The notes under the pieces are model-generated. The model was not told where the DNA came from. It saw only the letters and a list, made by a program, of their open reading frames with translations, and made no database searches. Positions 9,189-17,735 of a DNA stretch of 64,000 nucleotides are shown here, piece by piece. Source of the DNA: Arthrobacter tumbae. GTDB taxonomy: Bacteria; Actinomycetota; Actinomycetes; Actinomycetales; Micrococcaceae. Numbering within the stretch: the first letter of the stretch is position 1; every line of letters starts with the position of its first letter. The DNA lies in assembly GCF_016907495.1 (NCBI RefSeq), contig NZ_JAFBCC010000001.1:558001-622000 (forward strand), written 5' to 3'. The translations under genes and the position numbers were made by a program.

Positions 9189-10844
9189 GTGAGCGATCGC
9201 GTGATGTTCCTGAAAGTGAAGCGCGCCTACTCGAATCTGCAATTCCGCACTCGGGTGGGGCTCTGTGAGCTACCCCTGGCGCTCCTGGTGGCCGTCATTG
9301 CCATCATCGCCGCCATCGTGGCGCCCTCCCTGCTGGTGAATCCCCTTTTCCTTGGCGGACTCCTCCTTCACGCGGCACTGCTCGCCGCGGCCTTCCTGAT
9401 TCCATGGGAGAAGTTCCGCGAGGGATCCTACGTGGCCATACCGCTGCTGGACTTCGTGGCCATTTCGCTGACCCGCAACGGAGCGGCTGATGTGCTGCCG
9501 GGATTGAGCCTGCTGGCCATCTTCCCGGTGATCTGGCTGTCAGCGTCCGGGATGAAACCGTCACTGAGCCTGCTGTCCAGCTTCGCCGGGCCGTACCTCA
9601 TCCTCGGCGTCGCTCCCCTGCTGGGACTCGCTCCGCCGGCCCAGTTCGGCACTGCCGTGCTGCTCAGCGTGGCCATGGGTACCGTCTGGGCTTCGCTGCG
9701 CTTCGCGAGCATGAACTCCGTCTACAGCCAGCGCAAACTCGAAGCGTCGAAGGCCGAGGTAGACCGCCTCCAGGGCGAGAACAACGAGCGCGAGCTGCTC
9801 CTCGAAGCCATCCTCGACACGATCGACGTCGGCCTCGTAGCCCTCGACGCCGACGGCAACCGCACCCACACCAACCGCCAGCAGCGCTCCTATGACCTCC
9901 TCATCCAGGCAGGCAACACCAACGACGACGGCGCCAGCCACCTTTACGCGGCAGACAAAACCACTCCCGTGGGGCCCGCCCGGTATCCCGTCCAGCGGGG
10001 TGCGGCCGGTGAAACGTTCGCCAACTACCTGGTGTGGCTCGGATCGAAGGACAACCAGCGCGCCGTGTCCACGGCCGCGACGGCCATGAAAGACGGCGAC
10101 GGCCGGTTCACCGGATCCGTGATCGTCTCCAACGACGTGACGGACATGGTGGAGGCCCTCAGCGCCAAAGAGGACTTCGTGTCCAACGTGTCGCACGAAC
10201 TGTGGACGCCGCTCACCTCGATCATCGGGCACCTGGACCTGGTGCTCGACGACGATCACGACCTCCCGCAGAACGTCACTCACCAGCTCTCGGTTGCCCG
10301 CCGGAACGCCGAACGCCTCTACGCGCTGGTGTCCAACCTGCTTGCCTCGGCGTCTGGTGCCGCAAGCGTCCACCTGCGACCGACGGACCTCACCGGCCTG
10401 GTGGAGCACAGCATCGAATCGGCGTGGCCGCAGACCGCTGGCACCGGCGTGACCCTCACCGCGGATGTCCCGGACATCCTGTGGACCACCTCTGACCCGC
10501 TGCGCATCCGCCAGGTGCTCGACAACCTGATCTCCAACGCCATCAAGTACTCGCCCGACGGCGGCACAGTCACCGTCCGCGCGCGGCAGCACAGCGACGC
10601 AGCGCTGCTTGAGGTGCAGGACACCGGGATCGGCATGTCACCGAATGAGACCACACAGGTCTTCGGCAAGTTCTTCCGCACGACCGCTGCGCGCGAATCA
10701 TCCATTCCGGGTGTGGGGCTTGGGCTTTCCATCACCAAGGCCATTGTCGACAGCCACGGCGGAACCATCCGCTGCAGCAGCCAGCCCGGCGCCGGAACCA
10801 CGTTCACGGTGACGCTGCCGCTGCACCAGTCCGAGCAGAACTAG
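9189..10844 (+). CDS. Membrane histidine kinase with PAS-like sensor
   Basis: About 551 residues from GTG 9189 (AAGG 7 bases upstream); GTG 9165 or ATG 9204 are alternatives. It has about six N-terminal membrane helices (roughly to residue 175), a short coiled coil, a PAS-like domain (about 205-320), HisKA with the H-box SHELWTPLTSI (phospho-acceptor His336) and a HATPase domain with the expected N, DTGIGM and GLGLSI boxes. The usual Arg of SHELRTP is Trp here. It probably pairs with the divergent OmpR-type regulator at 8150-8929. Confidence 0.85.
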   Translation: MSDRVMFLKVKRAYSNLQFRTRVGLCELPLALLVAVIAIIAAIVAPSLLVNPLFLGGLLLHAALLAAAFLIPWEKFREGSYVAIPLLDFVAISLTRNGAADVLPGLSLLAIFPVIWLSASGMKPSLSLLSSFAGPYLILGVAPLLGLAPPAQFGTAVLLSVAMGTVWASLRFASMNSVYSQRKLEASKAEVDRLQGENNERELLLEAILDTIDVGLVALDADGNRTHTNRQQRSYDLLIQAGNTNDDGASHLYAADKTTPVGPARYPVQRGAAGETFANYLVWLGSKDNQRAVSTAATAMKDGDGRFTGSVIVSNDVTDMVEALSAKEDFVSNVSHELWTPLTSIIGHLDLVLDDDHDLPQNVTHQLSVARRNAERLYALVSNLLASASGAASVHLRPTDLTGLVEHSIESAWPQTAGTGVTLTADVPDILWTTSDPLRIRQVLDNLISNAIKYSPDGGTVTVRARQHSDAALLEVQDTGIGMSPNETTQVFGKFFRTTAARESSIPGVGLGLSITKAIVDSHGGTIRCSSQPGAGTTFTVTLPLHQSEQN

Positions 10845-10866
10845 CGTCTTCGGGCCGGGCGCCTGC

Positions 10867-10872
10867 CATACT
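10867..10872 (+). promoter_or_regulatory. -10 element of a probable leaderless promoter
   Basis: CATACT ends 6 bases before ATG 10879, the spacing expected if the transcript starts at the A of the start codon. No Shine-Dalgarno sequence is present. Confidence 0.4.
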
Positions 10873-10878
10873 GAGCCG

Positions 10879-11916
10879 ATGAGGAAGCGGACGGCGCTGG
10901 CGGCGGCGTTCACCCTCGCCGGGCTCGCGGCGCTGCTGAGTTGGCGGATGCCTCCCCTGCCGCCCGGCACCGCGGAAACCATCGACCGGATCCGCGCCGC
11001 TCCGCTGACGGGAGTCATCTCCGGCACAGCGGGGTACGCCCAGTCAGGCCAGGTTCGGATCTGGTATGAATCCATTCCAGCCGTCAACGGCGAAAAGGGT
11101 GTGGTCCTGCTCAATACCTCCCTTGGCGTTGGCTCGTTATTCTGGCCGCCGGCGTTCCTGCGCACCCTGGCGGCGGAAGGATACCGAGTAGTCAGGTATG
11201 ACCATCGGGGAACCGGCTCGTCGAGCTGGATGGCAGGCTGGACCCGAAAGAATCCTTACTCGCTGATCGATATGGCAGAGGACGCGATCGCCGTCCTCGA
11301 CGAACTTCGCATCGACCGCGTTCACATGATCGGGCTCTCGCTCGGAGGCTTCGTCGCGCAAGAGGTTGCTATAGCTCGCCCCGAGCGGGTCCTGTCCCTC
11401 ACCCTCATGTCAACATCGGCGGACCCAACCGACACCGCTCTGCCCGGACCCCAGACCTGGCCGCTGATCCGATCCGCCATAGCGGGCTTACCCCTGCTCC
11501 GCTACCGTTTGCTCGGCGGGGAGACCAACGCCGTGAAGAGTGTCCTCGCAGGGCTGGTTGCGCACCACAAGGACGAACCCCTCGACGTCGAGGAGTGGAC
11601 CAAACTCGTGCTTTACGACCTGCGCGAACGGAACGGCCTCAACGTTCGCGCACTGATGCAACACCAGGTTGCAGTCGCTGTAACCCGCTCCCGATACCCT
11701 CTTCTGGACACGATCACAGCGCCCACCCTCGTGATCCACGGAAGCGCCGATGCATTCCTGCCGATCGAGCACGGCCATCGACTCGCTGCAGCCATTCCTT
11801 CCGCCCGCGGTCTCTGGCTGGAAGGCGCCGGCCACCCGTTCCCCTACCGAGATATGCCCCGCGTGATGGAAGCGATCACCAGCCATCTGGACGCCGCCGA
11901 TCCCCGTGCTGGTTAG
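10879..11916 (+). CDS. Alpha/beta-hydrolase, probably membrane-anchored or exported
   Basis: 345 residues. A basic N-terminus and hydrophobic stretch (about 6-24) suggest a signal anchor or signal peptide. The alpha/beta-hydrolase fold follows, with the nucleophile elbow GLSLGG (Ser154), Asp291 in HGSADAFLP and His319 in GAGHPFP as the likely triad; DHRGTG near 108-113 marks the oxyanion-hole strand. The substrate is unknown. Its stop overlaps the truA stop from the other strand (TTAG), so the two converge with no terminator between them. Confidence 0.8.
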   Translation: MRKRTALAAAFTLAGLAALLSWRMPPLPPGTAETIDRIRAAPLTGVISGTAGYAQSGQVRIWYESIPAVNGEKGVVLLNTSLGVGSLFWPPAFLRTLAAEGYRVVRYDHRGTGSSSWMAGWTRKNPYSLIDMAEDAIAVLDELRIDRVHMIGLSLGGFVAQEVAIARPERVLSLTLMSTSADPTDTALPGPQTWPLIRSAIAGLPLLRYRLLGGETNAVKSVLAGLVAHHKDEPLDVEEWTKLVLYDLRERNGLNVRALMQHQVAVAVTRSRYPLLDTITAPTLVIHGSADAFLPIEHGHRLAAAIPSARGLWLEGAGHPFPYRDMPRVMEAITSHLDAADPRAG

Positions 11917-12854
11917 GCCTCGCCCCGGACGTCAGCGCGCTTCGCCCTGGTGAACTGTGCGCGCAGTGCCAGCTCGGCGTCGTCGTCGGGGTAACGCACT
12001 TCCTCAAGCACCAGCGGGTGGGCCGGTGCGAGGACAGACCGGGAATCCTTCTGCCGGGAGCGCAGCCGCTCAGCCATCCACTGCGGCGGTTCCTCGCCAC
12101 TGCCCACACGCAGCGCGGCTCCGATGAGGGCACGCACCATGTTGTGGCAGAACGCATCGGCCTGGATGGTTGCGCAGAGAACACCGTCGGGCTCGCGCTC
12201 GAATTCGTACCGCTTCAGCTCACGGACGGTCGTGGCGCCCACCCGGGGCTTGGAGAACGCGCGGAAGTCCTGCAGGCCCAGCAATGGTTGGACAGCCTGG
12301 TTCAGCAGACTCTCATCCAGCTTTCCGGAGTGCCACAGTACAGTGCTGCGGTGCAGCGGATCTTCAAGCTCGGACCTGTCGGAGATCCGGTAGCTGTAGC
12401 GGCGCCACAGGGCAGAGAAGCGCGCGTCGAAGCCCGCCGGGGCAAGCCGCACAGCACGCACGATCACAGGGGAAGCAGGGTTGCTGGCGTAGGCCGTGCG
12501 CGCGGCCGCTCCGGGCGGCAGATAGCGGTTCAGGGTGGCCTGGAGGCGGCGCTTCAGGGACAGCGCAGGATCGATGTCCCGGCCCCGGCTCAGCGCGAAC
12601 CACTCCCCCGGCTCCAGGTCAATGTGGGTCACCTGGCCGCGGGCGTGCACACCGGCGTCGGTCCGTCCTGCGACGGTCAGTCGGACGCGCCTGCGGAACA
12701 GCAGCTCGAGACCGGACTCGACGGTGCCCTGGACTGTAGGCAGACCAGGCTGGACCGCCCAACCGGAGAAGGGACCGCCGTCGTACGCAAAATCGATCCG
12801 GACACGCAAATGCCCGCCATCCACGGACGGGATGACGGGCATTTGTTCGGTCAC
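11913..12854 (-). CDS. truA: tRNA pseudouridine synthase A
   Basis: 313 residues, slightly longer than E. coli TruA (270). It converts U38-40 of the tRNA anticodon arm to pseudouridine. The catalytic Asp66 lies in the family motif AGRTDAGVHARGQV. Other TruA blocks (YRIS, FCHNMVRALIGAALRVG) are present. It starts 24 bases after rplQ ends, so it is probably the last gene of the infA-rplQ transcript. Confidence 0.9.
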   Translation of the reverse strand: MTEQMPVIPSVDGGHLRVRIDFAYDGGPFSGWAVQPGLPTVQGTVESGLELLFRRRVRLTVAGRTDAGVHARGQVTHIDLEPGEWFALSRGRDIDPALSLKRRLQATLNRYLPPGAAARTAYASNPASPVIVRAVRLAPAGFDARFSALWRRYSYRISDRSELEDPLHRSTVLWHSGKLDESLLNQAVQPLLGLQDFRAFSKPRVGATTVRELKRYEFEREPDGVLCATIQADAFCHNMVRALIGAALRVGSGEEPPQWMAERLRSRQKDSRSVLAPAHPLVLEEVRYPDDDAELALRAQFTRAKRADVRGEA

Positions 12855-12878
12855 GTAATCAGTTGCAACGCAGAAGAA

Positions 12879-13520
12879 CTACTTCTTCTCGTCTGCTTCC
12901 GGCACGGAGCCTTCTTCAACGACAACGGTCTCCTCGGCGTCGCCCTCAGAGGCGCTTACCGTAGTGTCCTCAGCAGCAACCTCGTCAGCCGAAGCTGCCG
13001 AAGGCGCTGACTCAGCCGACTCAGCCGACTCTGCGGAATCAGCAGATTCCGGTGAATCTGCGGACTCAGCCGAAGCCACCGGTGCAGCGGCTGCAGCGTC
13101 ACGGGCAGCGGCATTGCCGGCAGCCTGCTCAGCTTCGCCGACCACTGCCTGCTTGGCGGACACTGACTCGAGCACCAGCTCGATGACAGCCATGGGAGCG
13201 TTGTCGCCCTTGCGGTTGCCGATCTTGGTGATGCGGGTGTAGCCACCGTTGCGGTTGGCAACAGCCGGGGCGATGTCCGTGAACAGCTCGTGGACAATGC
13301 CCTTGCTGCTGATGACAGCCAGGACACGACGGCGCGAGGCCAGATCACCCTTCTTGGCGAAGGTGATCAGGCGCTCGGCGTAGGGACGAAGCCGCTTTGC
13401 CTTGGTCACCGTGGTGGTGATGCGCTTGTGCTCGAACAGCGAGGCGGCCAGGTTGGCGAGCATCAGGCGCTCGTGCGCCGGACCGCCACCGAGGCGTGGG
13501 CCCTTTGTGGGTGTGGGCAT
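12879..13520 (-). CDS. rplQ: Ribosomal protein L17 with long acidic tail
   Basis: 213 residues against about 120 in most bacteria. Residues 1-118 are standard L17 ([11 protein letters not shown] start, [18 protein letters not shown]). The last ~95 residues are low complexity, rich in Glu, Ser, Ala and Asp, with repeats of the kind ESADS/SAESAE. The tail is probably disordered on the ribosome surface. The ORF is uninterrupted and directly precedes truA, so the tail is not a frameshift. Confidence 0.92.
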   Translation of the reverse strand: MPTPTKGPRLGGGPAHERLMLANLAASLFEHKRITTTVTKAKRLRPYAERLITFAKKGDLASRRRVLAVISSKGIVHELFTDIAPAVANRNGGYTRITKIGNRKGDNAPMAVIELVLESVSAKQAVVGEAEQAAGNAAARDAAAAAPVASAESADSPESADSAESAESAESAPSAASADEVAAEDTTVSASEGDAEETVVVEEGSVPEADEKK

Positions 13521-13581
13521 GATTTTATCTCCTCATGAATGTGCCCGAGGCCGCATCCTAAGCGGCACCAGGTTCTAACGT

Positions 13582-14592
13582 TTAGAGTGCTTCGTCGCCG
13601 TAGGCGTCGTCGTCCTCTTCAATCGCAGCGGCGCGGGCTGCAAGGTCAAATCCTGGAGGGGAATCCTTCAGGGAAAGACCGAGCTCAACCAGCTTTGCCT
13701 TGACCTCATCGATGGACTTCGCACCGAAGTTACGGATGTCCATCAGGTCAGCCTCGGAGCGTGCAACGAGTTCACCCACACTGTGGATGCCCTCACGCTT
13801 GAGGCAGTTGTAGGAACGAACGGTCAGTTCGAGATCCTCGATCGGGAGTGCCATGTCAGCGGCGAGGGCGGCGTCGCTGGGCGACGGACCGATCTCGATG
13901 CCTTCAGCGGCAGTGTTCAGCTCGCGGGCGAGGCCGAACAGTTCAACCAGGGTGGTACCGGCCGAAGCAACGGCATCGCGCGGAGCGATGGCGTCCTTCG
14001 TCTCGACGTCAACGATCAGGCGGTCGAAGTCGGTGCGCTGCTCAACACGGGTGGCTTCCACGCGGAAGGTCACCTTGAGGACCGGCGAGTAGATCGAGTC
14101 AACCGGGATACGGCCGATCTCGGAGTCACCGGACTTGTTCTGCGAGGCAGAGACATAGCCGCGGCCGCGCTCAATGGTCAGTTCGAGCTCGAACTTGCCC
14201 TTCGAGTTCAGGGTGGCGATGTGCAGGTCCGGGTTGTGGAACTCCACACCGGCCGGCGGAGCGATGTCGGCTGCGGTAACCACGCCGGGGCCCTGCTTGC
14301 GCAGGTAGGCAACCACGGGCTCGTCGTGCTCGGAGGACACCGCGAGGTTCTTGATGTTCAGGATGATCTCGGTGACATCTTCCTTCACACCGGGAACGGT
14401 GGTGAACTCGTGCAGCACGCCGTCGAGCCGGATGCTGGTGACAGCTGCTCCGGGAATCGAGGACAGGAGCGTGCGGCGAAGCGAGTTGCCGAGGGTGTAG
14501 CCGAAACCGGGCTCCAGCGGTTCGATGACGAACCGCGAACGGTTGTCAGCGACTACTTCTTCAGTCAGGGTGGGGCGCTGTGCAATGAGCAC
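13582..14592 (-). CDS. rpoA: RNA polymerase alpha subunit
   Basis: 336 residues. The N-terminal domain (about 1-230) makes the alpha dimer and contacts beta/beta'. The C-terminal domain (about 255-315) carries the DNA- and activator-binding helices, including the [14 protein letters not shown] region. The tail ends in an acidic segment. It sits between rpsK and rplQ as in other bacteria, but rpsD is missing from the interval upstream. Confidence 0.95.
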   Translation of the reverse strand: MLIAQRPTLTEEVVADNRSRFVIEPLEPGFGYTLGNSLRRTLLSSIPGAAVTSIRLDGVLHEFTTVPGVKEDVTEIILNIKNLAVSSEHDEPVVAYLRKQGPGVVTAADIAPPAGVEFHNPDLHIATLNSKGKFELELTIERGRGYVSASQNKSGDSEIGRIPVDSIYSPVLKVTFRVEATRVEQRTDFDRLIVDVETKDAIAPRDAVASAGTTLVELFGLARELNTAAEGIEIGPSPSDAALAADMALPIEDLELTVRSYNCLKREGIHSVGELVARSEADLMDIRNFGAKSIDEVKAKLVELGLSLKDSPPGFDLAARAAAIEEDDDAYGDEAL

Positions 14593-14747
14593 TTACATTT
14601 CCTTTCAGGGAGCATCCGCTATATGACGCAACACAAATGGTGGAAAGGGAAAGCTAGAGAGCGGGACTCAGTAGCTAAACGACAGTCAGCCCCAGGCCGC
14701 CCACACTTCCGGTGAAGCGCGGGCGAGCCTGGAGCCAAGGGAGCTAC

Positions 14748-15149
14748 TTAGACGCGGCGGCGCTTCGGCGGGCGGCAGCCGTTGTGGGCGCTGGGGGTAA
14801 CGTCCTGGATGGAACCAACCTCAAGGCCGGCAGCCTGCAGCGAACGGATCGCGGTCTCGCGTCCGGATCCCGGACCCTTCACGAAGACGTCGACCTTGCG
14901 GACGCCGTGCTCCTGGGCGCGCTTTGCAGCGGCCTCGGCAGCGGTCTGCGCAGCATAAGGGGTGGACTTGCGTGAGCCCTTGAATCCGACCTCGCCAGCC
15001 GAGGCCCAGGAGATAACAGCTCCGTTGGGGTCGGTGATCGAGACGATGGTGTTGTTGAACGTGCTCTTGATATGCGCCTGACCGAAGGCGATATTCTTTT
15101 TGTCCTTGCGACGCGGCTTGCGCACCGCTCCACGAGTCTTGGGGGGCAT
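14748..15149 (-). CDS. rpsK: Ribosomal protein S11
   Basis: 133 residues, family length. Start [20 protein letters not shown] and the C-terminal [18 protein letters not shown] block are diagnostic. S11 forms part of the 30S platform and contacts the E-site region. It lies 49 bases downstream of rpsM in the alpha cluster. The 155 bases to rpoA are too short for rpsD. Confidence 0.95.
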   Translation of the reverse strand: MPPKTRGAVRKPRRKDKKNIAFGQAHIKSTFNNTIVSITDPNGAVISWASAGEVGFKGSRKSTPYAAQTAAEAAAKRAQEHGVRKVDVFVKGPGSGRETAIRSLQAAGLEVGSIQDVTPSAHNGCRPPKRRRV

Positions 15150-15198
15150 TACTTCTCCTACGAAGGTTTTGGGTGGTGGCTATCGGCAACCGCTGAAA

Positions 15199-15576
15199 TC
15201 AGCGGCCAGCCTTCTTCTTGCCTGCGACGGTGCGCTTGGGGCCCTTGCGGGTACGCGCGTTGGTCTTGGTGCGCTGTCCGCGCACAGGAAGGCCGCGGCG
15301 GTGCCGGATGCCTTCGTAGCTGCCGATCTCAACCTTGCGGCGGATGTCTGCAGCTACCTCACGGCGGAGGTCACCCTCGACCTTGTAGTTGCCTTCAATG
15401 TAATCGCGAAGCTGTACCAGCTCAGCGTCAGAAAGATCCTTCACTCGGGTTTCCGGGTTGATCCCGGTCTCTGCGAGCGTCTGATCCGCACGGGTCTTGC
15501 CCACGCCGTAGATGTAGGTAAGCGCAATGACTACCCGCTTTTCGCGGGGAATGTCTACGCCAGCGAGACGTGCCAT
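15199..15576 (-). CDS. rpsM: Ribosomal protein S13
   Basis: 125 residues. [21 protein letters not shown] start and [21 protein letters not shown]-terminal block are typical. S13 sits in the 30S head and bridges to the 50S subunit. The gap to rpmJ upstream is 167 bases, long for this cluster, and I see no gene in it. Confidence 0.95.
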   Translation of the reverse strand: MARLAGVDIPREKRVVIALTYIYGVGKTRADQTLAETGINPETRVKDLSDAELVQLRDYIEGNYKVEGDLRREVAADIRRKVEIGSYEGIRHRRGLPVRGQRTKTNARTRKGPKRTVAGKKKAGR

Positions 15577-15743
15577 AGTGGCGGTTCTCCTTTTGATGAC
15601 CGGAGGTCTGAAACAGTGCGGCCCGGATGATCTCCGGTCCCCGGCCTCCGTGCCGGGGGTGTGGGCCTGCCTGGTGGGGCGTGCCCTGCACTGCTTTTTA
15701 TCGTGGTGTTACTACGCGTGGGTGACCCTCAAGAAAAGAGGAT

Positions 15744-15857
15744 TCAGCCCTGGCGCTGCTTGTGGCGCGGGTTTTCGCAGATTACGAGTACGTTGCCCTT
15801 GCGGCGAACCACCTGGCACTTATCGCAAATCCGCTTCACGCTCGGCTGGACCTTCAT
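15744..15857 (-). CDS. rpmJ: Ribosomal protein L36
   Basis: 37 residues, too short for routine ORF cut-offs. It begins [14 protein letters not shown] and ends with NPRHKQRQG. The Cys/His set C-x2-C...C-x4-H makes this the zinc-binding (C+) form. It is located between infA and rpsM, the conserved place for rpmJ. Confidence 0.93.
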   Translation of the reverse strand: MKVQPSVKRICDKCQVVRRKGNVLVICENPRHKQRQG

Positions 15858-15878
15858 GGTTTTCCTTTGCGTTCGATC

Positions 15879-16100
15879 TTATTTGTAGCGGTAGACAATA
15901 CGGCCTCTGGTGAGGTCGTAAGGGCTAAGCTCCACTACCACCCGATCCTCGGGGAGGATTCGAATGTAGTGCTGACGCATCTTTCCCGAGATGTGGGCTA
16001 GAACAATGTGTCCGTTGGCCAACTCAACGCGGAACATCGCGTTGGGCAGAGCCTCGTTCACAGTGCCTTCAATCTCAATGACACCGTCTTTCTTGGCCAT
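15879..16100 (-). CDS. infA: Translation initiation factor IF-1
   Basis: 73 residues forming a single S1-type OB fold: [14 protein letters not shown] start and [12 protein letters not shown] end. IF-1 binds the 30S A-site during initiation. The ATG at 16100 is preceded by GGAGG; a longer in-frame extension upstream has no conserved sequence and lies in the leader. It heads the infA-rpmJ-rpsM-rpsK-rpoA-rplQ-truA unit. Confidence 0.95.
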   Translation of the reverse strand: MAKKDGVIEIEGTVNEALPNAMFRVELANGHIVLAHISGKMRQHYIRILPEDRVVVELSPYDLTRGRIVYRYK

Positions 16101-16332
16101 ATCCTCCGCTAACTTCTGTGCCGCCACTTGCGGGGCGGACGGTCTAGGGGTTTTGATTGCCTGACTCCCCCACCCGGGATCGCGAGATCCCGTTCCACCC
16201 GCAACGGAACAGACCGTTCGGAGGAAGGGCGCAAAAGGGCGCAAAAGTAGCGACAACCAACAAATAACTCTACGCTACGGCGTGCCAGAAGTTAAATCCG
16301 CGCACTCTGCCATAGGTGGTTCCGGGAGAACC
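16101..16332 (-). other. infA leader with hairpin and tandem repeat
   Basis: The interval holds a promoter (16267-16295), a 10-base tandem duplication (GGGCGCAAAA twice, about 16226-16247) and a perfect 7-bp hairpin with a 4-base loop at 16175-16192. The predicted 5' UTR of infA is therefore about 160 nt, long enough for regulation. No T-run follows the hairpin. Confidence 0.5.
16267..16295 (-). promoter_or_regulatory. Promoter of the infA-rplQ cluster
   Basis: On the minus strand TTAACT is followed after 17 bases by TAGAGT, a near-ideal actinobacterial -10. It lies about 170 bases upstream of infA, just after the end of map. Confidence 0.55.
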
Positions 16333-17157
16333 TCAGCCGAGCGGCGCGACCGTCACGCCGAGTTCAGCCAGCTTTGCGGCACCGCCGTCAGCCGCGCTGA
16401 GAACCCAGATACCGCCGTCGTGCACTGCCACGGTGTGTTCCCACTGGCAGGCGCGCTTGCCGTCAACGGTGACCACTGTCCAGTCATCATCCAGGACTGC
16501 CGTTTCCACGCGACCCTGAACGAGCATGGGCTCGATCGCCAGGCAAAGCCCCGGCTTGATCCTGGGGCCGCGGTGGCTGCTGCGGTAATTCAGTACGTCC
16601 GGTGACTGGTGCATCTGCGTACCGATACCGTGGCCGACGTAATCCTGCAGGATGCCGAGGTGAGGGCCCTCGGCGGCGGACACATAGTCATCGATGGCTG
16701 CGCCGATGTCACCCACGTGCTTGCCGGAGGCCAGGGCAGCGATCCCCCGCCACATGGCTTCCTCGGTGACCCTGGACAGGTGCACGTCCTCCGGACGGGG
16801 CGTACCGACGATGACCGTATGGGCGGAGTCCGAATGCCAGCCGCGGACGATGGCGCCGCCGTCGATCGAGATGATGTCGCCGTCCTGCAGCACATATTCG
16901 CCGGGGATACCGTGCACCACCTCATGGTTCACCGAGGTGCAGATGCTGTTCGGGAAGCCGTGATAGCCGAGGAAGTTGGAAGTGGCGCCGGCGTCCTTGA
17001 GGACCCCGGAGAACACTGCGTCGAGCTCGAGGGTGGACACGCCTACCCGGGCGGCAGCGACCGTCCGGTCCAGGGCATCGGAGAGCACGAGGCCCGCGGT
17101 CCGCATGATCCGGATCTGCTCTGCCGACTTGTACTCGACCCGCTGCTGACGAAACAT
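16333..17157 (-). CDS. map: Type I methionine aminopeptidase
   Basis: 274 residues. It removes the initiator Met from nascent proteins. The pita-bread fold's metal ligands are visible: Asp in SIDGGAIV, Asp in HSDSAHT, His in GHGIGT, Glu in AIEPM and Glu in WEHTVAV. It begins 5 bases after adk, in the conserved secY-adk-map order. No further gene follows on its transcript before the infA promoter. Confidence 0.93.
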   Translation of the reverse strand: MFRQQRVEYKSAEQIRIMRTAGLVLSDALDRTVAAARVGVSTLELDAVFSGVLKDAGATSNFLGYHGFPNSICTSVNHEVVHGIPGEYVLQDGDIISIDGGAIVRGWHSDSAHTVIVGTPRPEDVHLSRVTEEAMWRGIAALASGKHVGDIGAAIDDYVSAAEGPHLGILQDYVGHGIGTQMHQSPDVLNYRSSHRGPRIKPGLCLAIEPMLVQGRVETAVLDDDWTVVTVDGKRACQWEHTVAVHDGGIWVLSAADGGAAKLAELGVTVAPLG

Positions 17158-17162
17158 CGCGG

Positions 17163-17735
17163 TTACTGCGTCACTTTCAGTGCCGACATGACGCGCTCGG
17201 TCACTTCATCGATTGCGCCGATGCCATCAACCCGGGTCACGATGCCGCGTGCCTCGTACTGGGAGACAACAACCTCGGTCTGCTCGTGGTAGAGGTCCAG
17301 GCGATGCCGGATCACAACGTCATTGTCATCGGTGCGACCGTCGAGGCGCGCCCGGCCCAGGAGCCGGCGGACCAGTTCCTCGTCATCCGCCGTGAGCTGC
17401 AGCACGACGTCGAGGGCCAGGTCATTCTGCTGAAGGATGTCATCCAGCTCGGTCACCTGGGCGGCGGTGCGGGGATATCCGTCAAGCAGGAAACCTTCCT
17501 GGACGTCGTCTTCAGTGAGACGCGCGCGGACCATGCTGTTGGTCACGCTGTCCGGAACGAAGTCTCCGGCGTCCATGTACTTCTTTGCTTCAATGCCGAG
17601 CGGGGTCTCGTTGCGGACGTTCTCGCGGAAGATGTCTCCGGTGGAAATTGCCACCACTCCCAGCCGCTCGGAGATACGCGCGGCCTGCGTGCCCTTGCCG
17701 GACCCGGGCGGCCCAATGATGAGCATCCGTGTCAT
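17163..17735 (-). CDS. adk: Adenylate kinase
   Basis: 190 residues. It catalyses ATP + AMP to 2 ADP. P-loop GPPGSGKGT at 8-16; NMP-binding and DGYPRT motifs are present. The length fits the short-LID form, without the zinc-finger LID of Bacillus. ATG overlaps the secY stop (ATGA), with GAAGGG upstream inside secY. Confidence 0.95.
   Translation of the reverse strand: MTRMLIIGPPGSGKGTQAARISERLGVVAISTGDIFRENVRNETPLGIEAKKYMDAGDFVPDSVTNSMVRARLTEDDVQEGFLLDGYPRTAAQVTELDDILQQNDLALDVVLQLTADDEELVRRLLGRARLDGRTDDNDVVIRHRLDLYHEQTEVVVSQYEARGIVTRVDGIGAIDEVTERVMSALKVTQ

Noticed and set aside
11595..13010. 471-codon plus-strand frame over the hydrolase end, truA and rplQ
   Set aside because: Crosses three genes on both strands and has no recognisable product.
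12964..13104. Repeats in the L17 region that could suggest a CRISPR or satellite array
   Set aside because: They are imperfect codon repeats encoding the Glu/Ser/Ala tail, in frame, without spacers.
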